Positions 20,949 to 33,321 of a stretch of DNA of 64,000 nt are shown one piece after another. Position 1 is the stretch's first letter; each line of letters starts with the position of its first letter. The DNA is from Juglans regia (taxonomy: Eukaryota > Streptophyta > Magnoliopsida > Fagales > Juglandaceae), in NCBI RefSeq assembly GCF_001411555.2, contig NW_023362286.1, forward strand, positions 29,136-93,135, read 5' to 3'. Both the position numbers and the translations under genes were made by a program. The notes beneath the pieces are model-generated. The model worked only from the letters and a program-made list of their open reading frames with translations. It ran no database searches and was not told where the DNA came from.

Positions 20949-22600
20949 CACCCCCAAACGGACTCTAGTTGGGAGGGTGATTAGATATCACGTTCGCGTT
21001 AAATTGAGAAAAATATATTTACTTTTTATGAATTATTGTACAAAATGAGATGAAAACCATTGCTATTTTTTTTTTCAAATAATATCATATAAGAATAATT
21101 ATAAATCAAATAATATCATATAAGAATAATTATAATATTTTTATGAAATACTATGCATAGATTTCTTGTACTGTGGCAAGCAAAAGTATCTCGCACATAG
21201 GTAATCGAAGAGTGCCTACAACCCGGACGAATATGCAGAAAAGTAATAGTGATTGCTCTTAAACGAACAATGCAAGAGAAGTGTGAAGCTTGCCCAAAGA
21301 GTAAAGAGGGAAGTGCTTGCTCACAAAATAGAAAGATATCACGCCCAGGGCGAGCATAAGTGCTAGCACCTGAAGCGAATAAAGAACGCTTGCTTCAAGA
21401 TGAGCAACGAGTGCATTGAAGAGTAACAGTGCTTGTCAACATGGGTGAGCACACTGCGGAGTAACAGTGCTCGCCAAACCTAGGGAGCACACTGAAGAGT
21501 AATAGTACTTGCCCCAAAGCGAGCACCATGTCAACTCAACTAAAAAGTGTTCTTTTCTTAATTTAACTTAAATCATTTCATAGCGGTGGAAGTTCAAAAT
21601 TGGTTCTAAAATCAATTTAGAATGTTGACAAAAGTATTATAGTGGAGAAAAAAGAAAACAAATATATATGATAAACATTATATATATATGTATGTTTTAC
21701 AATATCACAACTAACTAAAAAATAATAATTTCTCACTTTTTCCTCTTCTATTTCTCACTTGTTCACACTATCTCATTCTTCCTCATACAGCTACCTCACT
21801 ATCTCATTGAGGCTTCTATCACAGTCATATTCTGCTTTGAAATCATTTCTTCAATTATTCCTTATAATTAGTAGCATCTGATATATTAATCAAGGAGGTG
21901 AGTTCAACAACTCAGTAAGTGGGATGACTCGATGATGATAGTGTGAACAAGTGAGAAGATTATACTGAGCAGATTATATTGATCATATATTAGTTCGCAA
22001 ATAACATTCATTAAATAGTAATACACAGATAATAATGCACACATAACAATGAACAGATTGACACCTAATATGTGAAAATAAACCATCATCAATTAATGTG
22101 GATACCAACACATATATAGAAATTATCAGCAAACTCATTCTCATAGTGAATTACAATAAGCCATGATCCAAATAAAGGTACAATACAAACAATGCAACAA
22201 TCATTAACTAAGTTATACCATAAATTGGATATGTATAAATGAGTCATGATCAACTAAAGAGATCATCAAACAATCAACAATTATCTCAATAGCCTCTTTT
22301 TCATCTTTATCTTATCTTATTCCAAGTGTTCACATTTATCATTGTTCATTATTTACGGTATCCTATAACCTGCATGTTTGGTTTCCCCCTCAAGTGGGTT
22401 GTGCGCCCTGTACTCCCCTTTAGCATCTAGGGTTGTCCTATCAAAGAATTTAGTTGTCTCCTACTATGTGTATGCATTCCCCCAAGGATTATATCCACCA
22501 TTAGATGTATTATATTGGTGTAGTTTGAGTCACAGAGTTTTTGCATGGCCTCAAAATGTAATTTGACAAATTGTGATATTTTAATGTAAATTGATGATTT
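20949..22600 (+). repeat. LTR-like sequence, probably gypsy
   Basis: Starts near TCACACCCCCAAACGGACTC at 20947-20966, similar to TGTCACACCCC-type LTR starts. It continues with AT-rich DNA, GGAGGTGAGTTCAACAACTC at 21895-21914, and a pyrimidine-rich end. A duplicated 31-bp AT-rich unit sits at 21075-21136, and a degenerate repeat array at 21230-21525. Neither edge is certain and no target duplication was found. Confidence 0.35.
21230..21530 (+). repeat. Degenerate tandem array (GAGCACACTG.AGAGTAACAGTGCTTGCC-like units)
   Basis: Units of the type GAAGAGTAACAGTGCTTG, CGGAGTAACAGTGCTCGCC and GAAGAGTAATAGTACTTGCC recur between 21415 and 21530. Older, more diverged units extend back to about 21230. 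The spacing is near 50 bp in the clearest three units. It lies inside the LTR-like block. Confidence 0.6.
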
Positions 22601-22636
22601 TGATGAGCTGGAGTGTAAATGATTCGTTTTACTAGT

Positions 22637-22920
22637 TAGTGGTGTAATCGGTTCGGTCCGATCAGTTTGTGGGGATTTTTGGACCGGATCGAAAATTTTG
22701 GTAGACCTATTTTCCAACTGGATACCGGACCAATTACACCTATACACTAGACCAAACCGTTATCTATTAGTCCGGTAGGTCCAATTCGGTTCGGGCTAGT
22801 GCAAAATGGGCCAACATATCAAAAAGGCCCAAAATTATCTTTCAAATGTTTATTTGGCCCAAAATTATAATTGTCAATAGCATATTAGTTAATATTTAAT
22901 ATTATATTTAACATATATGG
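22637..22920 (+). mobile_element. hAT-like non-autonomous element, left end
   Basis: Begins TAGTGGTGTAATCGGTTCGG, close to the TAGGGGTGTNNATCGG ends typical of plant hAT-type elements. It continues with CCGG/GGTTCGG-rich sequence and GTGCAAAATGGGCC, then AT-rich DNA. The right end is not found. The middle matches the element at 56650-57447 in the same order. Confidence 0.5.
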
Positions 22921-23814
22921 TCAATGATCATAGTAGGAACTCAGAAAGATGCTATAAAGAAAGGTATGAACCTTAAAGTTGAGAGGAGAAAACACGAAGT
23001 GAAAGGAACTAAAGTGGAGAAAGTCAGCGAAGTGAACTTGAATGGAGAAGTCTGGAACTCAGAACAGTACTATTTGGAGTTAAATCATGGTGCAACACAA
23101 CGTTGAAGAAGAATAAAAGAGGAAGTAGCTGTGTAGCATTTTTATTTGTTTTTCATTATGTAACACGCAGCGTTTTGGTAGTTATAAACCAAAACAATGT
23201 GTTTTCAATTACTGTGAGCTTTCATTCAGCAAGTAGGGTCATTCTATCTTGCCTTTTATGGTTGTTAGACTTATTGGTATAAGGGAGGAAAAATGACGTG
23301 TAGTGGGGCGTCTGAAATGTGGAGTCTAAAGTTGTCAGTCGTTGTAGCAGGAGAAAGGAATTGTCTCCAACTAATTCCAACGTGATTTATGTTTATGAAT
23401 TCAGTCTTCATCTTCATCCCTGTATCTCTTCATCATTTCATCAAACAGTTTAGAGGCATCCTCCTTACTGCTCACAACAGCCATAGTCCATTTATATATT
23501 ATTTCCTTGTTACAAATAGTGGTTATAACAGTGAAGAATAGCAAGATTCTTAACAAGTGGTATCACTTGAGTACCGATCCTGCCAAAATCACCTTCCGCA
23601 CCCTCACCCATAACCATAGACAACCAACAGATTTACAGCCCAGAAAAACAATGCACAACCAAACAAAAAAAAAACACACACACACAAACACAACCCAGAA
23701 AAACAATACACAGGCACATTCCTCCAACCAACCAAGAAAACCAGAAAATACAACCCAGAAAAGCCACAAACAGCCATACACATTTGCCATCCAAGAGCCC
23801 AGAATCCTTCAACA

Positions 23815-24720
23815 ATGGCTAAAGCTACTAGAGGCAAACAAATGCAATAGCAGATTGATGCCTTGGAGAAGAACCATCTAGCCACCCAAACACGCTTCAA
23901 CACCATTGATGAGAGGTTGGACCTGCTCATTGAAATGGTTCGAACCTTGGTTGCTCACCAAGGGAATATGGCACGGGACTTGCAAAACCATCAAGATAAT
24001 GAACAAGTGCAGCAAAGGGGGCTAGCTTTAAGAGGTATTCGTTTGGGCTTCCCTCACTTTATTGGAGAAAATCCATATGCTTGGATCTTTAAGGCATCAT
24101 AGTACTTTGAATACCACCAAACAACTCCTGCCCAAAAGCTATTATTGGCCTCATACCACATGGAGGGAGAAGCATTAGTATAGTATCAAGAGGCCTTGGA
24201 TACAGCCTAGTTTGTGAGTTGAGAAACTTTGGTGAGGGCTATGTTGGTTCGCTTTGGACCAACTGCCTATGATGACCCTATGGAAACCTTGACAAGGTTG
24301 AAGCAAGTAACCACAGTGCTAGTTTTAAGGCACTCTCGAATAGAGTGAGGGGCTTATCCGACCACCATAAGCTGAGTTGCTTTCTTAGCGGCCTTAAGGA
24401 CGAAATAAGGTTACCTCTTCGCATGTTTAACCCACACAACTTAACGGTAGCATTTGGATTAGCACGAATTCAAGAAGAATACCTTAATAATGCTAAGAAA
24501 CCATTGAAGTTTTTGGGTGAGAAAGAGCAATTTAGTTCCAGTACCAACTATATTTCTTATGGGAATGGTGGTGCTACTAGGAATAACAAACAGAAATACA
24601 GCCCTCCTATCAAAAAAGTTTTTTCCACGGAATGGGATAAGAAGTGTAAGAAAGGGTTGTGCTATCATTGCGATGAACAATGGAACCCCAACCACGATCG
24701 CAAATAAGCTAAGGTATACC
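23815..24720 (+). pseudogene. Gypsy gag, frameshifted
   Basis: ATG at 23815 opens MAKATRGKQMQ-stop-QIDALE, then TRFNTIDERLDLLIEMVRTL, RGIRLGFPHFIGENPYAWIF, and MLVRFGPTAYDDPMETLTRL. After a shift it reads RGLSDHHKLSCFLSGLKDEI and LPLRMFNPHNLTVAFGLARI, ending in KGLCYHCDEQWNPNHDRK. That knuckle is the CYxCxExWxPGHKC type of plant gypsy gag, with the final KC lost as RK. Four or more stops and one frameshift make it inactive. Confidence 0.75.
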
Positions 24721-24849
24721 TTCTACAAGGAGTGGAGGACTCGGAGGAAACGGGGGAATGTGAAGAGGAAATTGCTATGGTTGTTGATTTACTTATTGAA
24801 GGGGACTCAAAACAGAAAGGGATTGTGGTAGAACCTTAGATATCCTTAA

Positions 24850-24970
24850 ATGCAATCATGGGGACCCCTAGTTCTAAGACTATGCGACTCATGGGGTGGA
24901 TGGGAAGCACACAAGTGGTGCTTTTGGTCGATTCCGGGTCAACACACAATTTTGTCAACCCCTCTCAGTA
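24850..24970 (+). pseudogene. Gypsy aspartic protease, N-terminal stub
   Basis: SLNAIMGTPSSKTMRLMGWM leads to LLVDSGSTHNFVNP at 24921-24962, the catalytic DSG box of gypsy proteases. The frame ends two codons later and homology stops, so only the first catalytic loop is left. Confidence 0.75.
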
Positions 24971-24984
24971 ATTCTAATAATACA

Positions 24985-25340
24985 TTAACAATATTAACAT
25001 GTGAAAGTGAGCAGTATATACAAAGTAATTTGTCGTTTTCCTAGACAATAATCTTGGGCAGTGACAATAATCTGACATGAACAGTGTAGACAATAATCTG
25101 CTGGGTGAATAGTATAGATGAAGTTCTTTATTTTTATTCTTCTAAGGAGATAATATTTTTGGCAACTTCCATCTTTCATGCTGACTAATTGAGAAAGTAG
25201 TAATCTTCTAGAATGACATAATCTAAGGGTCATAGTTTACGAATTTCAGATCAAATGGATCTTGAGAATCCATCAAATGTACTGGATGGAAGGGTGAGTA
25301 ACCTTGAGAATGAGAGGCCAGGTTGTCTTGAGATGGGAGG
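24985..25340. other. Short repeats, no gene
   Basis: GACAATAATCT recurs at about 25041, 25062 and 25089 on the plus strand, with intervening variants. The stretch lies just beyond the 3' side of the pararetrovirus remnant and could be part of its intergenic region. This is not supported by any clear promoter. Confidence 0.3.
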
Positions 25341-26558
25341 CCCGTTAAGAAGGAGGGGCATGTTGAACTGTTGATAATGCGGATTGCTGCAATGGAGATA
25401 ATCTGACTTGACTCTGTGCTTCTAGATTTTGTGCATCTTCTTCATCACTGTTTGAGACTTGTGACATTGCCTCAGCTAATATTTTCAAAATTTTTTTGCT
25501 GGTAATGGATTCTAATTTTGCTTGAAATATATTTCGCTGGACTAAGACTTCAGGGGCTTTGGTGATTTTAGAAAACATTTCTAATACATAATCATAATTG
25601 TATTTTTTCCGTCATTTGACAGAGACTTGGTGGGATAAGAACATAATGTTTTTTAGAGAGGGATGATGTTTAATAACGTATTCTCGTTTCATAATCCAAT
25701 TTAATTTTGTCTTGAGGAAGAAAAGAAGAAGTGGTGAACAATGGCTTGATGCTGGTGGACGGTCATCTTGTGAAGTAAAAATCCGAACACTTTCTTGGAG
25801 GGGGAGAGGAAGGAGTAGAGATTCGGGTCCATAATGGTCCTACCATAGTAAAAATTATTTTGGGACAGTCTTGATTTCTTGTAATTTCTCAAAGTGAGGG
25901 AACCACAAATGGAACAAATTTTTGTTTTGTTTTAAAAATATCTTTGTCCATATCTTCTGATAATCATAATAATCATAATATGGGGGATCATAAGGATGAG
26001 AAAACTTTTTCATTAAATAGGAACTTTTTCTCTATTGTTTCAAAGTGAGAACCTGTTTAATAGTAACTTTATGAAAGACAATAATTGAAGATGCGGGTGA
26101 AGAATGTTAAGTTTGAAGAGAACAAGAGATCTCAGAGAGAATAATTAAATTGGTGTATACTAATATGAATTCATAAAAATATTGGGTTTTCTTAATGTTC
26201 TATGGAACATAATACCAATCTGGTAAAAGAAAAGCATCAAGTAATTTTTGGAGGTCAGACAGGTGTTGAATTTTATATTCAATAGGGAAGACTGTGTGCC
26301 AGTGAGATTTAATGATAATAGAAGATGTAGAAGGCTGAGATAGTAATGGAAGATTAACAATTTGAGAAGGAGACGAAGAATAGGAAGGAGAAATAGCTTT
26401 GGAGTATGTTGGTAATTTTGGAGAAGTTAATGGTGAGAATGGATTGTAAGATGGTCTAATATTTTGTGGTAATGTCTCCAGTACCGTGTATGGTCTTGGG
26501 GTTGCAGAAGGATAAGGTGAAGAATATGGAGGAGATGGTGGTCATGCATAAGAAGATT
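25341..26558 (-). pseudogene. Pararetrovirus second ORF remnant
   Basis: Downstream of the polyprotein stop, shifted frames give HWHTVFPIEYKIQHLSDLQK and KTQYFYEFILVYTNLII around 26370-26150, then further fragments to 25341. The same protein type, but its C-terminal half, is found on the plus strand at 49180-49891. I recall proteins of this type next to caulimovirid polyproteins in plant genomes. Function is unknown to me. Confidence 0.45.
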
Positions 26559-29500
26559 TAGACTTTACTTTTGACTTTGAGGATGACATGATTTTTCCTG
26601 TAAGTATTTTCGGGATAGAAAATCAGGAAGATTAGATTCTCCTTTAATATTTTCAATATCAAAATCAAAAATACTTAATATAGCTTACCATCTAGCAATT
26701 ATTTGTTTAGCAGCTAGGTTTTTCACATCTTTAATAAAAAACTTTCTTAACTGATTTACAATCTATTTTAAGTAAAAACTTTTAATTCAACAAATCATCC
26801 TGAAATTTAGAAATACATAATACAATAGCTAAAATTTCCTTTTTAATAGTATTATATTTCTTTTGGGAATGATTCCAACATCTTGAATGAAATCAAACAA
26901 TTTGTTCCAAATCAGTTGATAATTTTTGTTTCATAATTCCTCCATAACCAAGATTATAAGCATCTGTTTCAACAATTTTAAAAGTTTGAGGGGATGAGAG
27001 TCCTAAGCATGGTAATTTCTTAACGTGAGTCTTAATTTGTTTTATAATATTTGTATATTTTTTGTCCATGGAGGTAAATTTTTTTTTAATCTTTTAAATA
27101 ATGGCTTACATAATGGTTTGAGAGATCGATAAAAATCCGCAACATAATTGAGACTTCCCATAGTTGTTGTTTATCTTTTATTTCATCTAGAAATATATCA
27201 GCAAATTCTATTGCTCTACTAATTGGTGTAATAGTTCCTTGATAAATATCATGTCTAGGGAATCTAATTTTGTTTTGAAATAATCTTATTTTTTGTGATG
27301 AAACAACTAACCATTTTGTTTAATAATTTGAACAAAAGTATTTAAATGTTTCCAATGTTACTTAATAGATGAAGAAAATATTAATATATCATCTATATAA
27401 ACTATTGAAAAATGAGTAAAAGGGGTAAATATTTCGTTCATAGTATTTTGAAATTCACTATGAGTATTTTTTAATCCAAATGGCATAACATTCCATTCAA
27501 AATGTCGGAATGGGACTGTAAATGTTGTTTTATACCGATCTTTTGCAACAATTTGTATTTGCCAAAACCTGCTTTTCATGTTAAATTTTGAAATATTGTA
27601 GCGTTATAAAGACGAGATAACAACTCTTTCTTATTGGGGATTGAGTTTCTAATCCATTGTAATACTTTATTTCACGGTTGATAATTGATAACTAGCCGAT
27701 GGATTCTTCTTTCTAATTCTGCGTTTTTTTAACATAAAATGCAACACAACTCTATGGAGACTTAATTTTTCTAATCAATCCTTTTGTTAATAAGTCATTA
27801 ATTTCTTTTTGCAGAATTTTAATAATTAATTATTCATTTGGATTGGTCTAACCTTAGTCGGAATATTTTTTTCAGAAAATTCTTTTTCATAAGGTAATTC
27901 GACTATATGTTATTTTATATTCCAAAAAGCATTAGGTAGGTTAGAGCATACTTCTTTTTCAATTATAGTTTTAAAATTATCAATTTTTTGAGTTAGTAAT
28001 GGATCTTTTAATTGTTCTTGAATTCTTTTATATTTTAATTCTTGTTTTAAGAAGTTTATATGTTTTCCCTTTCTTTTAATCCTACTTTTTGTTAAAAAAA
28101 AATTAATTTATCTGATTAATGAAGTTCTTTTAAGGAGATAATTTCTTTTGATACAGGAGGAAATAAGAAATTAAATTGAATTTTTTGTCCAAGTATTATA
28201 GTAGAAATTCATTTTTCTGTTACAGAGAAATGCTAAAATAATGCATGGATTGGATTTTCTAATATTATTTTGGTGTTTATATTTTTTACTAAAATAAATG
28301 TTGTTTTAAAACAAATTTCATTATTACAAATATGTGCATTAGATAATTTATAATTTATGTTTAATTTTGTTACATTAGCTTGAGATAATGTCTGTTTTGT
28401 TTTTTCAAAATATTTAGAAGGTATTAATCCTTATTGTATACAATTTAAATCTACTCGTGTGCCTAATAAAGCGATTGTAGTAAAATAAAATTCTTGATTA
28501 ATAGAGACTGTTACTTCAACATATCATTTTTGAAAATTTATCATATCAAGGATATTAACGAAGTTTTCTGTTTTATCTTTAATAACTATTGTTGAACAAT
28601 CTCTTTGTTCTTTATTATGAGAATTATTTACGTTTTAATATATTTTTAATAATATAATTTCTTGTAGTAATTATTCATTTGAAACTTCTAGTTTAAGATT
28701 AGATCTTTTTAAATTTCTAATCTCTTGTTTTATTTCATTAATTTCTTGTTGTAGATCTTGTATTGTAATTTTTTATTTTTCTGTTTTAAATCTTCCTACT
28801 ATCTTTGAAAAATTATAAGGTGTTGAAGAGGTTACTGAAGTGGTTTGATTATTAAGTATCTTTTAGTTTTTCTAAGTAATCTTTTCTTTCCTATGGATCA
28901 TTAATTTTGTCTATTAGTTCTAATATAATATATTCTTGTTTTGAAATTACATTAATGATTAATTACAAATACAATTATTTTTATCTAAGCAATTGATACT
29001 TGTACCTCATATTCTTCAGATTTACTATCATAAGATTACTCTGAAAAGTTTGATTCTTTTAATTGATAGATTTCTTATTCTTCTGAAGAGTTTTCCTCCT
29101 CTTCACTTGAATGTATTATAAAAATATTTAATAATTTTTTTTAATGTTTTAGATGTATCTAGTTCATTTATCTGTTGTTTGACTTTACAATTTGATTTAT
29201 AATATCCAATTTTTTCGCATTTATAACAAACAATTTATTTTTTTCTTTTTATTAGTCTGTTTAGGATTTTTTATTGATTTTTTATATATTTGTTTATCTG
29301 TTGTCTTTTTATAGGATTTTTTATATTTTCGTTTTTTGTTAGAATAATTCTTATAAATTCTTTTTCATTTTTTGTGTATTTGTCGCAAATTTCTTTTCTT
29401 TATCTATCTACTTTTTTAATCTTAAATAATTACACATAATTAAACATGTTATATTAATAGTAGTTATTATATCACCATATGTGAGATTAATAAAATCAAT

Positions 29501-30410
29501 AGTACCATCTGTCTTTACTAATGATTCTTGTACCTTTTGGGCGAAGTAATATGGAAGTCCGACTATGAACTTTTTCTTCCAGTATGGTCGTTAACAGTCA
29601 TTTTTTATCATAACTTTAGTTAGAAATACATCTTTATACTAACGATAACTTTCGTTAGAAATACATTTTTATACCAATGAAAATAAGACAATTGATGACA
29701 TCTTAAATTAATTAGCAAATCACTAGTTCTTTATTTAAATTGAACAAGATCACCAACAAAGTTAATGCATATATATTAAAGTATTTACAGCATCTTCTAA
29801 TGGTAGTCCATCTTCTATTTTAATTATTTACATATTTTCATTATATTTATAGGCAGTTAATATGTGTTTTTTTTTGTTCATATGAAAGATAGTGATCCCA
29901 CCATCCTTTTAATTGGCTAGTAAAGTCTGTAACAATAATATGTGCTACTTGGTGATCAGTTTTTCTATTACTTTTATAGACGTTAGCAACCATAATCATT
30001 TTTTGGAAATAATTTAATATTTCATACTCAGATAATCCATCTATATTCTATTCATATAATACATCTGGTGCAAAAGCGGATCTTACTGTTGCTCTCTTTA
30101 TTCGAATTGCATATCCAGTGGAGTAGGCCTCGGATACCAATTACAAGTGATAGCAATATGGTATTTAGAATCCCAAGCGGAAAAACTATTAACATGGTCT
30201 CTCTAATCTTTTTTACTTGCAACTCTAAATTTTTAAATTGATTTTCAATATTACTAATTTCAGAATCAGATAATTCCAGAGAATCTATTTTACTTAATAC
30301 ATTGATATGGGGTTGCTTTGAGGTAGATGTGGTATTACTAATAGTTAATTTTTCTAATTTATTAGAAATTTGTTCTAATAAATCATTTCTATTTTTTTAA
30401 AAAAATAATT
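26559..30410 (-). pseudogene. Pararetrovirus polyprotein remnant (CP-PR-RT-RH)
   Basis: 30400-30180 encodes a coiled segment (LLEQISNKLEKLT). 30110-29860 carries coat-protein-like sequence including QLKGWWDHYLS. The knuckle at 29187-29229 reads CYKCEKIGYYKSNC, with tyrosine where histidine should be. The protease box near 28450-28490 reads ALLGTRVD where an ALxDTGAD form is expected, so the catalytic aspartate is lost. The reverse transcriptase at 27358-27960 keeps NVMPFGLKN and YIDDILIF. The RNase H end has LPDFLSRKYLQEK near 26610-26640, and a stop lies near 26566. Many frameshifts and stops occur. The description is restricted to these fragments. Confidence 0.75.
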
Positions 30411-30533
30411 TTTAGATGAGATGAGATTTTATGGGGAATAATAAAGGGGTTTCTTTTACTTCTTTAATACTTGGATTAATAGTACACAGGCTTCTCATCT
30501 CTTAACCATATCTCAAATCTCATTAAGCCACCA

Positions 30534-33318
30534 CACTACAAGAAAATGGCTCTATTGCGGCGACTTTTGGTCTACCGCAATAAATGTCGCCGCAATAAGT
30601 CATTATTTACAGCGATAGGTTTGGTCGACGCGGCTTCCAACCGGTGCGTATAATTGTCTTTTTTTGTGGCGAATTTTATGCTTTTTTGCGGCGAAAATTT
30701 TCGCTGTAAAGAATATTTGTAATTTTACAGCGATTTTAACGTTAATTACGGTGAATTAACGTGCCGCAAAATCCCAAAATCTTCTGCTGACGCATAAGTT
30801 CGCTGCGAATCTGATTTTAATGTAAACGCGCCAATACCTCCATCGATTTTCAGACTTCCCCCCAAATCCCTATTTCCCCCCAAATCTTGATTTCCTTCGT
30901 CCCCATTTTGGCCTACGCCAGAGCTCTCTCGCCCCTGTTCGCGCCCGTCGATTCTGGAGCAAAAATTCATCCCAGGCACCTCATTCCAGACTTGAAGCAG
31001 CAGCGGAGTCAGTGCCTCCCCGCGGTCCGTTTCCGAGTGATTTTTTTGGGAGGGCCAGTATCGGCGGTCGAGATCGTCCATCGACACTTGTAAGTGGTTC
31101 CCTTTAAGAAATTGCTCTCCCCCTTCATCCTCGCATGAGCTGCTTATTGCAAAAATTATGCATTTTGGTGGGTACTGATTAAGAGTGTGTCGAACATGGA
31201 TATATAGTCTTAATGGATTTGTTGATCTCTAGCTTATGCATTCTGGTTTCTGAGTGATAATTTTTTTTTGTTGATCTGTAGCTTATGGATTTTGAGTTCT
31301 GATTGGTTTATTCATCAACCCTTCACATGTGCATTGTTTGTGTTTGTGTTTTAGTCGACTGTCTTTGAAGTTCCAAACTATTATATGTAAACTTTATCTG
31401 TTGTAAATTTTATCTTACTATTTCCTACAAATATATTCCCCAACTGATATATAATTTTATCTCTTGTAAATATGTAAACTATTTTCAGAACTATTTCACC
31501 ATCAAGAAACGGAATGGGAGAAATATACAAAACCTCCTCCAACTATCATCAAATTTAAAATCACCTCTCAAACTATTATATTAATTTGAGACAATCATAC
31601 CGCAAACTATTCAAAAATTATAGTGTATTCCCTTTTCCCTCAAATGAAGATATTGCCTTTAGAACTTCTAAAGTCAGGGTGATGCTACACCCACTGAGAA
31701 GTCTCACCGAACAGCCTATTGCTTTTTTAGACCTCTTAAATATTTTTAAAAGTAAAATATTATCAAGTCATTAAAAAACACTTCTTTAACTATTAAGCAA
31801 AAACAAATACTAATAGATAATAATCCTCGATAGCACTCATTAAATTAGAACATATTCTCCTAAAAGAATCTATTAAATTCCAAAATTGATTTTGGCATTT
31901 GAAAAAAAAAAACCCTATATATATATTATCTCCCATCTAATCTCCAACAATATTTATAGCACTCATTTCATGGAAAGGTCACCATAGATCATGAAAATAA
32001 AACATATAGATCATTGTGAAAAGATGTACTGGCCAAGAAATTTGGGCAAACTTACTTTCTTTGCCCTACATCAAGCGCAAACTGGGCAACTGCCCAAACT
32101 GTAGATGCTATATAAATATATATATATATATAATATATCATATATGAGGGTTTTAGTAGACATCGATGTGATGTCCCGTTCGCAAATCTTCTCTCCATGA
32201 GGTTATACCCTAGAAAGTCATATATACCTAACCATAATCTAATGTGTGTAATTACGTATATACCACCTTCTTTTAGTCTATGATCGATCGGTTCATTATC
32301 AACGACCCGGCCCTTGTATAATTTATATAACTAATCTATATTTTTCTGGCCTAGCTAGATAGTAGTAGTACTATAAGATCACCGTATGTAATTTCTTACT
32401 GATGAGTTTAAATTATATATATTGATCAGCTATATATATATATATATATATGTTATTACATATATAATTGCTTATAAAGTTCATGATCAGACACAGATCC
32501 ATCGACATGCATAAACACTTCACAACCTATATATCTAGCTTATTTGGGTTTGAATAGGAACTAGATAATAGATATATAATATATGACATGATTTCACTGT
32601 TTAATTAATATTTGGCAATTAACATTAAAGTACTCCAAAATCTTGATGAACTACATATAAACTGGTGGAGTAATGGCTAGTGGAGTAGGCGGTGTAATAT
32701 CGATCGATCTTACTGCTTCGGACAGCATATCAAATCAGAAGTGATTTTTCATGCAAGTAGTACTAGGATATATGATCATGATCAGCAGTACTGAGCTTGC
32801 CACGTACTTAGACATGAACACATGCAAAAAAAAATAATAGTGACATATTATTCATTTGCGGCGAACATAATTGGACGCCAAAAACAAACTCATATTACGA
32901 GGTTCTTTGCGGCGCCTTAAAGTCGCCGCAAATAAGCTTGGTGTCACGATTTGCAGCGAAAAAAGTTGCCGCAAATAAGCTTGGGGCCACGATTTGCAGC
33001 GTTAACAATATCGCTGCAATAAAAAATGCTCTATTTACGGCGATTTTTTGGATATTCGCAACAATCTATATCGCTGCAAATACTTTTTCGCAGCGATAGA
33101 AGAGCGAAATATAATCATTATTTGCGGCGGAATATATCGCTGCAAATAAAAAATTTTGGCGACGAATTTTTGAATTCGCTGGCGAATTTTTTAAAAGGCG
33201 CAACAACAGCGACAGACTGCCGACGCAGCACAAATCGCTGCAAATACTTATTTGCAGCGATTTTGTGCATTATTAGCAGCGATTTTAGGCGCTGGGAAAG
33301 GCAATGTTTCTTGTAGTG
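30534..33318. mobile_element. Non-autonomous CACTA (En/Spm) transposon, complete ends
   Basis: The left end CACTACAAGAAA (30534) and right end TTTCTTGTAGTG (ending 33318) are perfect 12-bp inverted repeats. A 3-bp duplication CCA flanks them at 30531-30533 and 33319-33321. Subterminal GCGGCGA/TCGCCGC and TTTGCAGCGA motifs are dense at 30555-30740 and 32860-33290, the expected transposase-binding habit. No transposase frame is present in 2785 bp, so it depends on a partner for movement. 31400-32850 is AT-rich filler with microsatellites. Confidence 0.92.
30840..31089 (+). other. GC-rich exon-like block in the CACTA element
   Basis: Contrasts with its surroundings in GC content. It contains an open frame (30887-31093) and is followed by a good 5' splice-site match, GACACTT|GTAAGTGG at 31089/31090, and intron-like AT-rich DNA. 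It could be the untranslated first exon of the parental transposase gene or a captured host 5' exon. I cannot tell which. Confidence 0.45.
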
Positions 33319-33321
33319 CCA

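Larger units (their letters stand above)
22921..24985 (+). mobile_element. Ty3/gypsy stub: LTR-side DNA, PBS, gag, start of protease
   Basis: TGGTATCA at 23558-23565, two bases after a CA that could end an LTR (23554-23555), fits the initiator-methionine tRNA primer site. Gag and the start of protease follow, then homology ends abruptly at about 24970. Reverse transcriptase onward is missing. 22921-23555 would be the 5' LTR, but its start is not fixed. Confidence 0.6.
25341..30410 (-). mobile_element. Endogenous caulimovirid-like pararetrovirus (petu-/florendovirus-like), decayed
   Basis: On the minus strand the order is coiled N-terminal segment, coat protein with zinc knuckle, protease, reverse transcriptase, RNase H, stop, then a second frame. 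This matches the single-polyprotein plan of petuvirus/florendovirus-type Caulimoviridae, old integrations of which are common in plants. No LTRs flank it. Stops and frameshifts are frequent and key active-site residues are altered, so it is an inactive fossil. Genus-level placement is from motif recall. Confidence 0.75.

Noticed and set aside
21180..21560. CRISPR-like spaced repeats
   Set aside because: Units are degenerate, spacers not unique, and the DNA is clearly a plant nuclear repeat.
23507..23881. 124-codon plus-strand frame across the gypsy leader, and antisense frames rich in V/F/C
   Set aside because: Asparagine/threonine/glutamine-rich composition from an A-rich leader. The true gag starts at 23815 in another frame.
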